Positions 17,865-26,710 of a DNA stretch of 64,000 bases are shown piece after piece. The stretch lies in assembly GCF_000612845.1 (NCBI RefSeq), contig NZ_CCAT010000083.1, positions 1-64,000 of the forward strand, in the 5' to 3' direction. The notes beneath the pieces are model-generated. The model was given only the letters and a program-made list of their open reading frames with translations. It was not told the origin of the DNA and searched no databases. The DNA comes from Clostridium ihumii AP5. GTDB taxonomy: Bacteria; Bacillota; Clostridia; Clostridiales; Clostridiaceae. The translations under genes were made by a program, and so were the position numbers. Position 1 is the stretch's first letter; every line of letters begins with the position of its first letter.

Positions 17865-19316
17865 ATGAAAATATATGAATTACTTGATAGTATAGATTAT
17901 GAAATACTTCAAGGGGATGTAAGTGGAGAAGTTAATAATATATGTTGGGATTCAAGAAAAGTTAAATTAGGTGACTTATTTATATGTGTAAAAAACAGAA
18001 ATATTGATAGACATGATTTTATAATGGAAGCAATATCAAATGGAGCGAAGATAGTTGTTGTTGAAAAATTAGTAGAAAGTATCCCAAAGAGTATAACATT
18101 AATAAAAGTTAATGATTCTAGGAGAGTCATGGCTCAAATTGCAAATAAGTACTATGGAAAATTATCCGATAAAATTAAATTAATAGGGGTAACTGGTACA
18201 AATGGGAAAACATCTATAGCTTATTATGTTTATGAGATTCTTGAAAAAATGAAAATAAAAACTGGAATTATAGGAACTATAGAGAACAGTGTATGCGGTA
18301 AAAAATTAAATATAGAAAAATTAAATCCTACTACGCCAGATTGTATTGAACTTCAAAAAATGTTTAAAGAAATAATAAAGAATGATGCAACACATATAGT
18401 TATGGAAGTATCATCTTCAGCATTATCTCAGGATAGAGTATATGGGTGTAATTTTGAGATAGGTATATTCTCAAATTTTACTCAAGATCATTTAGAAGAG
18501 CATAAAACTATGGAAAATTATAAAAAAGCAAAAATGAAGTTGTTTAATATGTGTAAAACTGCAATTATAAATATTGATGATTCAGTTGGAAAAGAAATTG
18601 TAGATAGTAAATGTTGTGATATTATAACTTATGGAATACAAGGAAATGCAGATTTTAAAGCATCTGATATAATATATTTAAATAATGGAATGAAATTCAA
18701 ACTTAGATATAAAAATTATGAAAAGGAAGTTTATTCTAAATTAAGTGGTAAATTTAATATTTATAATATACTTGCAACTATTGCAACTTGTTATAAATTA
18801 AAAAAAAATTTAGATGAAATAATATTATATATTAGTAAAATAAAGGGAGAACCAGGTAGATTTCAAGTAGTAAATAATAAAAAAGGAGTTATGAGTATTG
18901 TAGATTATGCCCATAATCCTAATAGTTTAGAGAATATATTGAAATCAGCACGACAAATATGTAATAAAAGGGTTATAGTTGTATTTGGGTGCGGTGGAGA
19001 TAGGGATAAAAGTAAAAGATCCATAATGGGGAAAATAGCAGGAGAACTAGCTGATATGTGTATATTAACGTCAGACAATCCTAGAAATGAAGAAGCTAAT
19101 AAAATTGTAGAGGAAATAGAAAGTGGATTAAAATATACAGAATGTTGTTATAAAAAAATAGTAGATAGAAAAGAAGCCATTTTATATGCAATAAAAGAAG
19201 CAAATCAAGATGATATTGTAATCATTGCTGGAAAAGGACATGAAAAATATCAAATATTTAAAGATAAAACAATATATTTTAATGATGTGGAAATTATAAA
19301 AAATTATGATGTATAA
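17865..19316 (+). CDS. murE: UDP-N-acetylmuramoyl-tripeptide synthetase (MurE)
   Basis: The protein has 483 residues, the normal length. The N-terminal Mur ligase domain is followed by the ATP-binding GVTGTNGKTS (from residue 108), the central-domain PTTPDCIEL and MEVSSSALSQDR, and the C-terminal VDYAHNPNSL and VFGCGGDRDKSKR. DNPRNE at residues 404-409 is the signature of enzymes that add meso-diaminopimelate rather than lysine. The reaction is ATP-dependent addition of the third stem-peptide residue to UDP-MurNAc-L-Ala-D-Glu. TTGGAGGA precedes the ATG. It is alone here, away from other mur genes, and is closed by a terminator. Confidence 0.95.
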   Translation: MKIYELLDSIDYEILQGDVSGEVNNICWDSRKVKLGDLFICVKNRNIDRHDFIMEAISNGAKIVVVEKLVESIPKSITLIKVNDSRRVMAQIANKYYGKLSDKIKLIGVTGTNGKTSIAYYVYEILEKMKIKTGIIGTIENSVCGKKLNIEKLNPTTPDCIELQKMFKEIIKNDATHIVMEVSSSALSQDRVYGCNFEIGIFSNFTQDHLEEHKTMENYKKAKMKLFNMCKTAIINIDDSVGKEIVDSKCCDIITYGIQGNADFKASDIIYLNNGMKFKLRYKNYEKEVYSKLSGKFNIYNILATIATCYKLKKNLDEIILYISKIKGEPGRFQVVNNKKGVMSIVDYAHNPNSLENILKSARQICNKRVIVVFGCGGDRDKSKRSIMGKIAGELADMCILTSDNPRNEEANKIVEEIESGLKYTECCYKKIVDRKEAILYAIKEANQDDIVIIAGKGHEKYQIFKDKTIYFNDVEIIKNYDV

Positions 19317-19321
19317 AATAA

Positions 19322-19355
19322 GAAGTCAATTCTTTAAAGAGAGTTGACTTTTTAT
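19322..19355 (+). terminator. Intrinsic terminator after murE, member of a duplicated pair
   Basis: AAGTCAATTCT pairs with AGAGTTGACTT, then TTTATTTTT. It resembles the terminator at 20670-20703 and lies at the same distance from a rubrerythrin 3' end, so both belong to one duplicated segment. Confidence 0.85.
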
Positions 19356-19362
19356 TTTTAAT

Positions 19363-19545
19363 TATTTTCTCAAATATCTGTTTAATAATGCGTTGAATGT
19401 AGCCAAGCTCTAAAGCAATGCTTGTATATTTCATTAAAAGTATAATGACTTATAGCTAAGTTCAATTTTAAAGTAAGTGTAGCTAAATTTTTTGTGTTAT
19501 TATGATTTACAATCAGCATCAATTCTAACTTGTAGGTTAGGTCTT
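19363..19545 (-). pseudogene. Decayed duplicate of the rubrerythrin gene 3' end
   Basis: On the plus strand, ATCTGTTTAATAATGCGTTG, AGTGTAGCTAAATTTTTT and CAGCATCAATTCTAACTTG line up with 20711-20895 of the intact rubrerythrin gene at a nearly constant offset of 1348-1350 bp, with many substitutions. It corresponds to the last 60 or so codons of rubrerythrin, read on the minus strand, with reading-frame damage. The neighbouring terminator is duplicated too. It is a relic of a segmental duplication, not a working gene. Confidence 0.8.
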
Positions 19546-19820
19546 GAATAATTTAAAAAAACTTCAATTAAAAAGGTTTGCATGTTTTAAGAATGGGATT
19601 TGAATTGATTATTTACAAATGAATAGCCATTTCATAGAAGTTTTCAGTGAAATGTTTTAGTAAAGTATCATTGAAAGAAATTATAGAAGATTTGGAGAAA
19701 AGCAAAAATTATAATTTTAAGTTTACTTATTTTTACTGCAATGATAAAATTTAAAATATAAAAACCACACAATGAGATGGTTGTTAATGAAAATTTTTAC
19801 ATTTAACAAGGAGAAGTATT
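19546..19820. other. Gene-poor spacer with a possible coding relic
   Basis: No complete gene is visible. A small stem-loop lies at 19628-19654. Bases 19660-19752 (plus) read as SLKEIIEDLEKSKNYNFKFT and following residues up to a stop, with stops directly upstream; this looks like the C-terminal scrap of a lost gene but I cannot identify it. The Shine-Dalgarno sequence AAGGAGAAG of the next gene is at 19809-19817. Confidence 0.4.
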
Positions 19821-20660
19821 ATGATAATTTATAAATCTTTGAAGGACGTTTCATATGAGGAAATTTCAAGATGTTTCAATCTCGCTTTTTCTGATTATAA
19901 TTTGCCATTGCAGTTAACCGAAAAACAGATTCAAACTCACTTTGAAATGAGTGGAGTGAATAAGGAATTGTCATATGGAGCATTTTTAGATAATGAAATG
20001 GTAGGATTTATTTTTAATTCATGTAACATTTATAATGAAGAAAAAGTGGTGTTTGATGCTGGTACAGGTGTTGTGCCCGAACAAAGAGGGAAAGGCGTTT
20101 TTACTAATCTCTTTAATTTTAATGAACAAGAGCTACAGAAGTATAAAATAAAGAAATACTATTTGGAGGTTTTGCAACAAAACAATAAGGCAATAGAAGC
20201 ATATAAAAAGAATGGATTTGATATTGTAAGAGAATTTTCTATTGTAAAAGCAACTAACACTGGACTAAATATTACTACAGAACCGATGGATTACATGGAA
20301 CTTAGCGATTTTAATATTTCAAGTATAGAGAATTGCAATTTAGTAAAACCATCATATGAACATAGCACGAATGTGTTAAAAATAAATTCTGACTGCTATA
20401 GTGTAGCTTTTACAGAAAAGGAGAATAAAGTAGTGACTGCATTTTGTATTTTCTCTAAAGTAACAGGTAGCATTGTTCAGCTTGGATATACCAATATAGA
20501 AGATTTGAAAATAATTATTGAACAATTACTATTAAGGTTCAAAGACGTTACAATTAAAAATATTGACATTAATTATTCTGAGGTATTAAATTTACTTCAT
20601 GATATAGGTTTTCATGAAATCACAAAGCAATTTGAAATGTCAAAGAAAATGTGCAATTAG
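19821..20660 (+). CDS. GNAT family N-acetyltransferase
   Basis: The protein has 279 residues. The N-terminal half is a GNAT fold: FDAGTGVVPEQRGKGVFTNL (about residues 73-92) contains the acetyl-CoA-binding Q-R-G-K-G loop, and LEVLQQNNKAIEAYKKNGF (about 114-132) is the usual motif B region. The C-terminal 130 residues form a second, weaker domain of the kind seen in two-domain GNAT proteins. The acceptor substrate cannot be predicted. The gene lies between the two copies of a duplicated terminator/rubrerythrin segment and may have arrived with that rearrangement. Confidence 0.88.
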   Translation: MIIYKSLKDVSYEEISRCFNLAFSDYNLPLQLTEKQIQTHFEMSGVNKELSYGAFLDNEMVGFIFNSCNIYNEEKVVFDAGTGVVPEQRGKGVFTNLFNFNEQELQKYKIKKYYLEVLQQNNKAIEAYKKNGFDIVREFSIVKATNTGLNITTEPMDYMELSDFNISSIENCNLVKPSYEHSTNVLKINSDCYSVAFTEKENKVVTAFCIFSKVTGSIVQLGYTNIEDLKIIIEQLLLRFKDVTIKNIDINYSEVLNLLHDIGFHEITKQFEMSKKMCN

Positions 20661-20669
20661 ATATAAATA

Positions 20670-20703
20670 AAAAATCAACTCTTAAAATAGAGTTGATTTT
20701 TAT
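20670..20703. terminator. Bidirectional intrinsic terminator
   Basis: AAAATCAACTCT pairs with AGAGTTGATTTT, with A-tract left and T-tract right. It serves the acetyltransferase and the convergent rubrerythrin. Confidence 0.85.
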
Positions 20704-20708
20704 TATTA

Positions 20709-21254
20709 TTATTTTCCAAAATATCTATTTAATAATCCATTGAATGCAGCTCCATGTCTTGCTTCATCTTTACACATTTCATGAACTGTGTCATGAATAG
20801 CATCTAAGTTTAATTTTTTAGCTAGTGTAGCTAAATCTTTTTTACCTTGGCATGCTCCGTGCTCAGCATCAACTCTAGCTTGTAAGTTAGCTTTTGTATC
20901 AGCTACAACAACTTCACCTAAAATTTCAGCAAATTTAGCAGCGTGCTCAGCTTCTTCCCATGCTATTCTTTTATATGCTTCAGCAACTTCAGGGAATCCT
21001 TCTCTATCAGCTTGACGGCTCATAGCTAAATACATACCAACTTCAGTACATTCTCCTATAAAGTTAGCTCTTAATCCTTCGATAACTTCAGCATCTATAT
21101 CTTTAGCAATACCAATTCTATGCTCATCAGCAAATGTCATAGTATCACATTTTTCTATAAATTTATCAGCTCCAACTTTGCAAACTGGGCAAACTTCTGG
21201 TGCCATTTCTCCTTCATGAATATATCCACAAACTGTACATACAAATTTTTTCAT
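20709..21254 (-). CDS. rbr: Rubrerythrin with N-terminal rubredoxin domain (reverse type)
   Basis: The protein has 181 residues. The rubredoxin-like iron site comes first (C6-x-x-C9 and C22-x-x-C25 in KFVCTVCGY and EVCPVCK), followed by a ferritin-like diiron domain ([36 protein letters not shown]). Most rubrerythrins have the opposite order; this reversed order is known from Clostridium, where such proteins reduce hydrogen peroxide and oxygen. The promoter upstream is near consensus (TTGACA, 17 bp, TATACT), implying strong expression, and AGGAGGG precedes the ATG. A decayed copy of its 3' end lies 1.35 kb away. Confidence 0.95.
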   Translation of the reverse strand: MKKFVCTVCGYIHEGEMAPEVCPVCKVGADKFIEKCDTMTFADEHRIGIAKDIDAEVIEGLRANFIGECTEVGMYLAMSRQADREGFPEVAEAYKRIAWEEAEHAAKFAEILGEVVVADTKANLQARVDAEHGACQGKKDLATLAKKLNLDAIHDTVHEMCKDEARHGAAFNGLLNRYFGK

Positions 21255-21341
21255 AATTATATACCCTCCTAAAAATTCAAATCAAATTTCGTTTAGTATG
21301 AAATATGTTAAATTATTTTATTTATTTTCCTTACAAGATTT

Positions 21342-21370
21342 AGTATACCAACTTAAATAATGAATGTCAA
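21342..21370 (-). promoter_or_regulatory. Near-consensus promoter of rubrerythrin
   Basis: On the minus strand TTGACA (21370-21365) and TATACT (21347-21342) are separated by 17 bp. It is one of the strongest-looking promoters in the window. Confidence 0.85.
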
Positions 21371-21385
21371 CAAATAATTAATATT

Positions 21386-21407
21386 ATTTACAAATAAATT
21401 TGTAAAT
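21386..21407. promoter_or_regulatory. Perfect 22-bp palindrome between rbr and the histidine kinase gene
   Basis: ATTTACAAAT and ATTTGTAAAT flank AA. It lies about 16 bp upstream of the rbr -35 box, a position suited to an activator, and is also upstream of the divergent kinase gene. It does not match the PerR box consensus. Confidence 0.55.
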
Positions 21408-21534
21408 TTTATAGTAAATAATATAAAAAAATGTATATTTGTGTTATAAATAAGATGATAAAGATAAATAAGATGTTATAATTTAAATATGTAATATTTA
21501 GGCCTTTGGTATAATTTAGGGGGAATAAAAATTT

Positions 21535-23856
21535 ATGAATATAGAATTAACAGGATCAACGGAAAAAATATGGTTGCTTAGATTTAATAGAATTGCAACA
21601 AGGTTAATATTTTTAATAAGTATTATATTTATATTAGGTATGTCATTTATAAGTGAAACTCCAGGTTATGAAATTAAATTTATATATAATTTGAAAGTTG
21701 TAAATTCTACGCTAGCCATTATTTCTATAGCTAGTTGTTGGTCGTATTATTATATGCATAAGAAAAATGATTTTTTTATAATTGCATTAATGTATTTAAG
21801 TTTTGCGATAGAAAGATTTTTAGTAAATGCTATGTTTGATAGTATAGAGTATGAACAATTTGCAATTTTAAATGCATCAATAATACCATATGCAATGAGA
21901 GCTATATTGATAACATATACAATTATTGAAGATAATAAAAAAATAGATAAATTTTTAAGCAAAAAATTTATTTTAGCCAGCTTAGTATGTGTTGCAACAT
22001 GGGTGTTAATTATGTTAGATAAAAGATCTATAGTAAATAATTATAAAAATCAAAATATTAAGTTAATAACATTTGTAAATATAATATTTATAATTTATTA
22101 TTTTAGTATAATAATTGCTTGGAGTATAAAAAATATTAAAAGAAAAGATTGGTTATATACAATATTTATTATTAGTATGAACTTTTTTACGTTAAGAAGA
22201 ATTTGTGTGGTAAGATTTCTAAATATAAAAAATATTAATTTGTATAATATAGGCAATATATTTACTTTTATTGGATTTTCAGTCGTGATTTTAGGTTTAT
22301 TTATTGAAATGGATATGAAAATGAAAGAAAGTGAAGTCTTAAAAAAAAGATTAAAACTATTTTATGATATAACAGAAAATAATCAAAGTAGTGGTGTCAT
22401 TATATGTGAAGAAGGAACTGAGATTATTTATACAAATAAATTAATAAGACATGAACTTAGTAAGGGCAATGGAGAATATAGAAATTTAGAAGAGTTCATA
22501 AAAAATTATATAAAAGATATAAATAATACAAAAAGCAATAGTAGTGAAAAGAATGCATTTAAGGACATAGTTTTTGATGATAATGAAGTTAGAAGTATAA
22601 GTGTAGAAAAAATGAAGGTAGGTCATGGAAATATAGAAGTAGCTACTATTATAGATGTGACAGAAGAATACGTAAAAAATGAAAAGTTAAGAATAAATGA
22701 AGAAAAGCTTAAAACTATAAATGACAATATAAAGGATTTAATTATAACTATAGATAGTGAAGGATATATAACATATGTTAACAATACAGTAATAGAAATT
22801 TTAGGATATACAGAAGATGAAATTAGAAAATTTAGGTATATAGATTTAATGACAATAACAAAAGAAAATTATGATAAAAATTTAAACTGTGGACAAGGTA
22901 AACTTTGGATAGAACATGATATGAAATGTGTAAAAGGAAATAATATACCAGTAGAGTCATTAATAAGTCCTATGATTAATGATAGAGGAAAAGAAATAGG
23001 AAGAATAATAGTAGCTAGAGATTTAAGCTACAGAAAAGTTGTTGAAAATTTACAAAAACAATATGAAGAAATAAAAGAGTATGATAGAGTAAAAACTGAG
23101 TTTTTTGCTAATCTTTCACATGAAGTAAAAACACCAATAAATGTTATTTATTCATGTATACAGCTTTTAGAGAGTAAGAAAAGCAATGATAGTTACAATT
23201 TTGAAACATATTATAATAAGTATGAAGAAACTATGAAACAAAATTGTTTAAGATTATTAAAACTTGTAAATAATTTGCTTGATATTGTAAAGATAGATTC
23301 TGGTTTTATAAAAATGAATTTTGGTAATTATGATATTGTAAACTTAGTTGAAGATATAACTTTATCAGTAGTACCATATGTTCAAGTTAAAAATATAAAT
23401 ATTATATTTGATACAGAAGTGGAAGAACTTATTATAAGGTGTGATCCAGAAAAGATTGAAAGAATAGTACTTAATTTATTATCAAATGCAATAAAATTTA
23501 CTGAAAATGATGGGAATATATTAGTAGACTTAAGTATAGATGAAGAATGGGTTACTATAAAAGTTAAGGATGATGGAATAGGAATACCAAAAGAATTAAG
23601 AAAAATTATATTTGAAAGATTTATTCAGGTTAATAGTGAGAAAAGTAGAAAGAAGGATGGAAGTGGAATTGGATTGTCATTAGTAAAATCATTAGTGGAA
23701 TTACATGATGGTAATGTATTTTTAGATGATAATGTAGAAAAAGGTAGTGAATTTGTAGTTAAGTTACCTAATAAGAGAATAAATGAAGATATAGAAGAAG
23801 TTAAAAATTATGAAAAAAATCAAGGTAAATTATCTGTAGAATTTTCGGATATATAA
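21535..23856 (+). CDS. Membrane-bound hybrid-free sensor histidine kinase with MASE3-like and PAS domains
   Basis: The protein has 773 residues. About eight hydrophobic segments in residues 20-260 form a MASE3-like membrane sensor. Two PAS-like regions follow (about 265-380, and 385-505 with ITIDSEGYITYVNNTVIEIL). HisKA holds the phosphorylated residue H529 in FFANLSHEVKTP. The HATPase domain has N box NLLSNAIKF, G1 VKDDGIGIP and G2 KKDGSGIGLSLV. GGGGGAA precedes the ATG. No response regulator is adjacent, so its partner is unknown. The gene is divergent from rbr; whether they are functionally tied is not clear. Confidence 0.9.
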   Translation: MNIELTGSTEKIWLLRFNRIATRLIFLISIIFILGMSFISETPGYEIKFIYNLKVVNSTLAIISIASCWSYYYMHKKNDFFIIALMYLSFAIERFLVNAMFDSIEYEQFAILNASIIPYAMRAILITYTIIEDNKKIDKFLSKKFILASLVCVATWVLIMLDKRSIVNNYKNQNIKLITFVNIIFIIYYFSIIIAWSIKNIKRKDWLYTIFIISMNFFTLRRICVVRFLNIKNINLYNIGNIFTFIGFSVVILGLFIEMDMKMKESEVLKKRLKLFYDITENNQSSGVIICEEGTEIIYTNKLIRHELSKGNGEYRNLEEFIKNYIKDINNTKSNSSEKNAFKDIVFDDNEVRSISVEKMKVGHGNIEVATIIDVTEEYVKNEKLRINEEKLKTINDNIKDLIITIDSEGYITYVNNTVIEILGYTEDEIRKFRYIDLMTITKENYDKNLNCGQGKLWIEHDMKCVKGNNIPVESLISPMINDRGKEIGRIIVARDLSYRKVVENLQKQYEEIKEYDRVKTEFFANLSHEVKTPINVIYSCIQLLESKKSNDSYNFETYYNKYEETMKQNCLRLLKLVNNLLDIVKIDSGFIKMNFGNYDIVNLVEDITLSVVPYVQVKNINIIFDTEVEELIIRCDPEKIERIVLNLLSNAIKFTENDGNILVDLSIDEEWVTIKVKDDGIGIPKELRKIIFERFIQVNSEKSRKKDGSGIGLSLVKSLVELHDGNVFLDDNVEKGSEFVVKLPNKRINEDIEEVKNYEKNQGKLSVEFSDI

Positions 23857-23920
23857 AAAGTTAAAATATAAATTGAAATAACTTTTTAAAATAGGTTTTG
23901 AAATGAAGATGAAATGCTAT

Positions 23921-23955
23921 AAAGCTATGATTATTAATAATCATAGCTTTATTTA
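23921..23955. terminator. Bidirectional terminator, perfect 30-bp palindrome
   Basis: AAAGCTATGATTATT and AATAATCATAGCTTT (23921-23950) are exact complements with no spacer. It ends the kinase gene and the convergent DUF606 pair. Confidence 0.8.
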
Positions 23956-24396
23956 TATAGACTTAAAATCTTTTTTATCAATTAATATATTTATAATTAA
24001 TCCAATTAATACAAATAAACCTCCAATTATTTTACCTTTGGGTATCATGTCTAAAGTAATATAATCAATTAATATTCCAGTAAATAGTTGACCAACAAAT
24101 ATTATTATTGTGGCATAAAACACTGAAATCTTAGGTGTTACATAATTAGAAAGAAGTATTACTAAAACTCCAATTCCACCACCTATATATGCAAATAAAG
24201 GTATATTAAAAAATGAAATAGTGGACAATAATGGGAGTTCTTTCGTGAATAATAAAAATAATATAGAGGTTAGTAAACCCACTAGAAAATTATAAAAGGT
24301 GCCTTCAAGTAAACCAAGTTTATCTGCAAGATTAGAATTTAAAATTCTAGCAATTGTTATGGTGACACCTGCTAAAATACCAAGTATAAAAACCAA
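23953..24396 (-). CDS. DUF606/YdcZ-type small membrane transporter, subunit 2
   Basis: The protein has 147 residues with about five membrane helices. Glycine-rich helices (FILGILAGVTITIARILNSNLA, GGGIGVLVILLSNYVTP, VLIGLIINIL) match the DUF606 group of DMT-superfamily half-size transporters. The start is TTG with GAGGGA seven bases upstream. It follows its paralogue at 24413-24835 by 16 bp; such tandem pairs are thought to act as heterodimers. Substrate is unknown. Confidence 0.82.
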   Translation of the reverse strand: MVFILGILAGVTITIARILNSNLADKLGLLEGTFYNFLVGLLTSILFLLFTKELPLLSTISFFNIPLFAYIGGGIGVLVILLSNYVTPKISVFYATIIIFVGQLFTGILIDYITLDMIPKGKIIGGLFVLIGLIINILIDKKDFKSI

Positions 24397-24412
24397 TGTA
24401 AATCCCTCATTT

Positions 24413-24835
24413 CTAATAAATTGTCATTATGATAATTCCTATAGTCATCAATGCAAAACCTAAGATTTTCTTTTTGTTAAATTTATTTATTTTCATACCC
24501 AATAGTCCGTAATGATCTATTATCATAGATGTCAATGATTGTCCTAAAAGGCCTAAAGATAAAGTAAGTGAAATTCCAACAGCATTAAATGAGATATTAT
24601 TAAATAAAACAGTTAAAACACCTATGGCTCCAGCACTATAAAGATATAAGGGGATATTTTTATTAAATATAATTTTTCTCTTAGAAAATAACATTACGAA
24701 TATTGTAGATAAAAGACCAACTAGATGGACTATAACAGTGGATGTATAATTACCGATATTTTCTGATAAAATTCCATTAAATGTAGTCATTAGAGTAATC
24801 AATATACCTATTAATAGACAATATAAATTATTCAT
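24413..24835 (-). CDS. DUF606/YdcZ-type small membrane transporter, subunit 1
   Basis: The protein has 140 residues with about five membrane helices. It is a DUF606 paralogue of the next gene (NGILSENIGNYTSTVIVHLVG, LTLSLGLLGQSLTSMIID). I chose ATG at 24835, eight bases after AAGGAG; a GTG at 24844 overlaps that site. It opens a two-gene unit transcribed away from a Crp/Fnr-type regulator, an arrangement that suggests the regulator controls the pair. Confidence 0.82.
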   Translation of the reverse strand: MNNLYCLLIGILITLMTTFNGILSENIGNYTSTVIVHLVGLLSTIFVMLFSKRKIIFNKNIPLYLYSAGAIGVLTVLFNNISFNAVGISLTLSLGLLGQSLTSMIIDHYGLLGMKINKFNKKKILGFALMTIGIIIMTIY

Positions 24836-24939
24836 TAGTATCACTCCTTAAACATTTCATAGTATGAACAAATATGAATAAAACATACTATAAGGGTTAA
24901 AACTTAAAGTTTAAGTTTTAAGGTATTTTTTATAATAAA

Positions 24940-24967
24940 AGGACAGTAGAGGCTTAATCTACTGTCT
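24940..24967. promoter_or_regulatory. Stem-loop in the leader of the DUF606 pair
   Basis: GACAGTAGA pairs with TCTACTGTC across seven bases, with a T-rich flank when read on the minus strand (CTTTTATTATAAAAAA). It lies about 105 bp before the first gene and could act as an attenuator. Confidence 0.4.
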
Positions 24968-25147
24968 ATAAATATAATAATGGTAGTTGCAAAGTTAGAC
25001 ATATCATTTGTATGTGATGTTTGGGTAAATTTATATAAATCACTTGTAAAATTTATCATACGGAATGAATAAGTGAAATTTAAACTTTGCTTTCAGAAAT
25101 AAATTATTTCCTTGTATATTAAATTAACACAAAAATTTACGATATAT

Positions 25148-25165
25148 ATATGACATATGTCATAT
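25148..25165. promoter_or_regulatory. Crp/Fnr-type operator, perfect 18-bp palindrome
   Basis: ATATGACATATGTCATAT is self-complementary and has the TGAxxNNxxTCA architecture of Crp/Fnr-family sites. It lies 46 bp before the regulator's start codon, between it and the divergent transporter pair. Confidence 0.65.
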
Positions 25166-25210
25166 GCGTAGTAAAATAATATAAAATATTTTAATTTGGA
25201 GGAAAACATT

Positions 25211-25906
25211 TTGGTAGAGATTAAAGAAGATAAAAAAATAGATAAATATATAAAAAAATATAAATTAGATGAAATATTTAGTGTAGATATGAAACCATAT
25301 ATGAAACTTTTTAAAATCAATAAAGGTGAATACATATGTAGAGCTAATGAAAAAATGGATAAGTTATTTTTTTTAGTAGAAGGAAAGGCGAAAGTTTATA
25401 TTTCTCTAGAAAATGGTAAGTCATTATTGCTTACTTTTAATAAGCCATTAGAAGTTATAGGGGATATAGAGTGTGTAAAATTGGATAAGAGTGATTCAAA
25501 TATAGAAGTTATAGCGGAGAGCTATTGCGTAGCAATTGATTTCAAAGATATAAGGAAATATGCAATAAATGATTCTAAATTTCTAATATATATGATTGAA
25601 AGTTTAGGAAAAAAACTTTCAAGAAGTTCTAAACATAGTTCTATAAATCTTTTATATCCTTTAGAAAACAGGCTTTCTAGCTATTTGCTAGCAACATCAG
25701 TAAAAAAGAGTAATGAAGATTTTAGATTAGTTACAGAATGCAACTTGATAGAAATGTCTGAACTATTAGGTTGCAGCTATAGGCATTTATTGCGTACTTT
25801 AAAAAGTTTAAGTGAGATGGGGGCTATAAAAAAGTCAGGTTATTTTTATGAAATTGTAAATAAGGAAATTTTGGAGAATTTAGCAAGCGATTTATATGAT
25901 GAATAG
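25211..25906 (+). CDS. Crp/Fnr family regulator (YeiL-like)
   Basis: The protein has 231 residues. The cyclic-nucleotide-binding-like beta barrel is about residues 20-125 (INKGEYICRANEKMDKLFFL, VEGKAKVYISL). The winged helix lies near the C-terminus (EMSELLGCSYRHLLRTLKSL). Overall shape resembles YeiL/PrfA-type Crp proteins. The start is TTG at 25211, seven bases after GGAGGA; an in-frame TTG at 25196 overlaps that site. A perfect Crp-type palindrome in the intergenic region, beside the divergent DUF606 pair, suggests it regulates itself and the transporter. The effector is unknown. Confidence 0.82.
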   Translation: MVEIKEDKKIDKYIKKYKLDEIFSVDMKPYMKLFKINKGEYICRANEKMDKLFFLVEGKAKVYISLENGKSLLLTFNKPLEVIGDIECVKLDKSDSNIEVIAESYCVAIDFKDIRKYAINDSKFLIYMIESLGKKLSRSSKHSSINLLYPLENRLSSYLLATSVKKSNEDFRLVTECNLIEMSELLGCSYRHLLRTLKSLSEMGAIKKSGYFYEIVNKEILENLASDLYDE

Positions 25907-26003
25907 ATTATAAATTAAGATATATTATAATTATAGAATTTTAAAAAAATCATATATAATTATAATATATTTTAAATTATGAAAACTAAGAGGAGAAAAA
26001 TTT

Positions 26004-26708
26004 ATGAATAAATACATAGAGTTTATAGATGTGAAAAAGACATACAAAATGGGTGAAGTTGAAATAAAAGCATTAGATGGAGTAAATTTTTCTATAAATA
26101 AAGGTGAATTTGTCATAGTTGCAGGGGCAAGTGGTGCTGGGAAAAGTACAATTTTAAATGTACTTGGAGGCATGGATACTGTAACAACAGGAAAAGTTTT
26201 GGTAGATGAAAGTGAAATAAGTAGTTATAATCAAAAGCAATTAACTACATATAGAAGGTATGATATAGGATTTGTGTTTCAGTTTTATAATTTAGTACAA
26301 AATTTAACAGCACTTGAAAATATAGAATTGGCAACACAAATTAGTAAAAATCCATTAGATCCAGAAAAGACACTTAAAGATGTAGGCTTAAAAGATAGAA
26401 AAGGAAATTTTCCAGCTCAATTATCTGGTGGAGAACAACAAAGAGTTGCAATTGCTCGTGCTTTAGCCAAGAATCCCAAATTATTATTATGTGATGAACC
26501 TACTGGAGCACTTGATTATAACACCGGGAAAGCAATATTAAAGTTACTTCAAGATACTTGTAGAGAAAAGGGCATGACAGTAATTGTTATAACACATAAT
26601 TTAGCATTAACAGATATGGGTGACAAAGTTATAAAAGTTAAAAATGGAAAAGTTGATAGTATAACTATAAATGAAAATCCTACTCCAGTAGAAAGGATTG
26701 AGTGGTAG
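26004..26708 (+). CDS. ABC transporter ATP-binding protein (MacB/LolD-like)
   Basis: The protein has 234 residues. Walker A is GASGAGKS at 41-48, the signature is [15 protein letters not shown], and Walker B is [12 protein letters not shown]. The [15 protein letters not shown] segment is typical of the MacB/FtsE/LolD class, which works with FtsX-fold permeases. AGAGGAG precedes the ATG. The stop codon is two bases before the start of the partner permease. Together they form an export or mechanotransmission ABC system; substrate is not predictable. Confidence 0.94.
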   Translation: MNKYIEFIDVKKTYKMGEVEIKALDGVNFSINKGEFVIVAGASGAGKSTILNVLGGMDTVTTGKVLVDESEISSYNQKQLTTYRRYDIGFVFQFYNLVQNLTALENIELATQISKNPLDPEKTLKDVGLKDRKGNFPAQLSGGEQQRVAIARALAKNPKLLLCDEPTGALDYNTGKAILKLLQDTCREKGMTVIVITHNLALTDMGDKVIKVKNGKVDSITINENPTPVERIEW

Positions 26709-26710
26709 TT

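Noticed and set aside
21386-21407. PerR box upstream of rubrerythrin
   Set aside because: The palindrome here is ATTTACAAAT-based with a two-base centre and does not match the TTATAAT-N-ATTATAA pattern.
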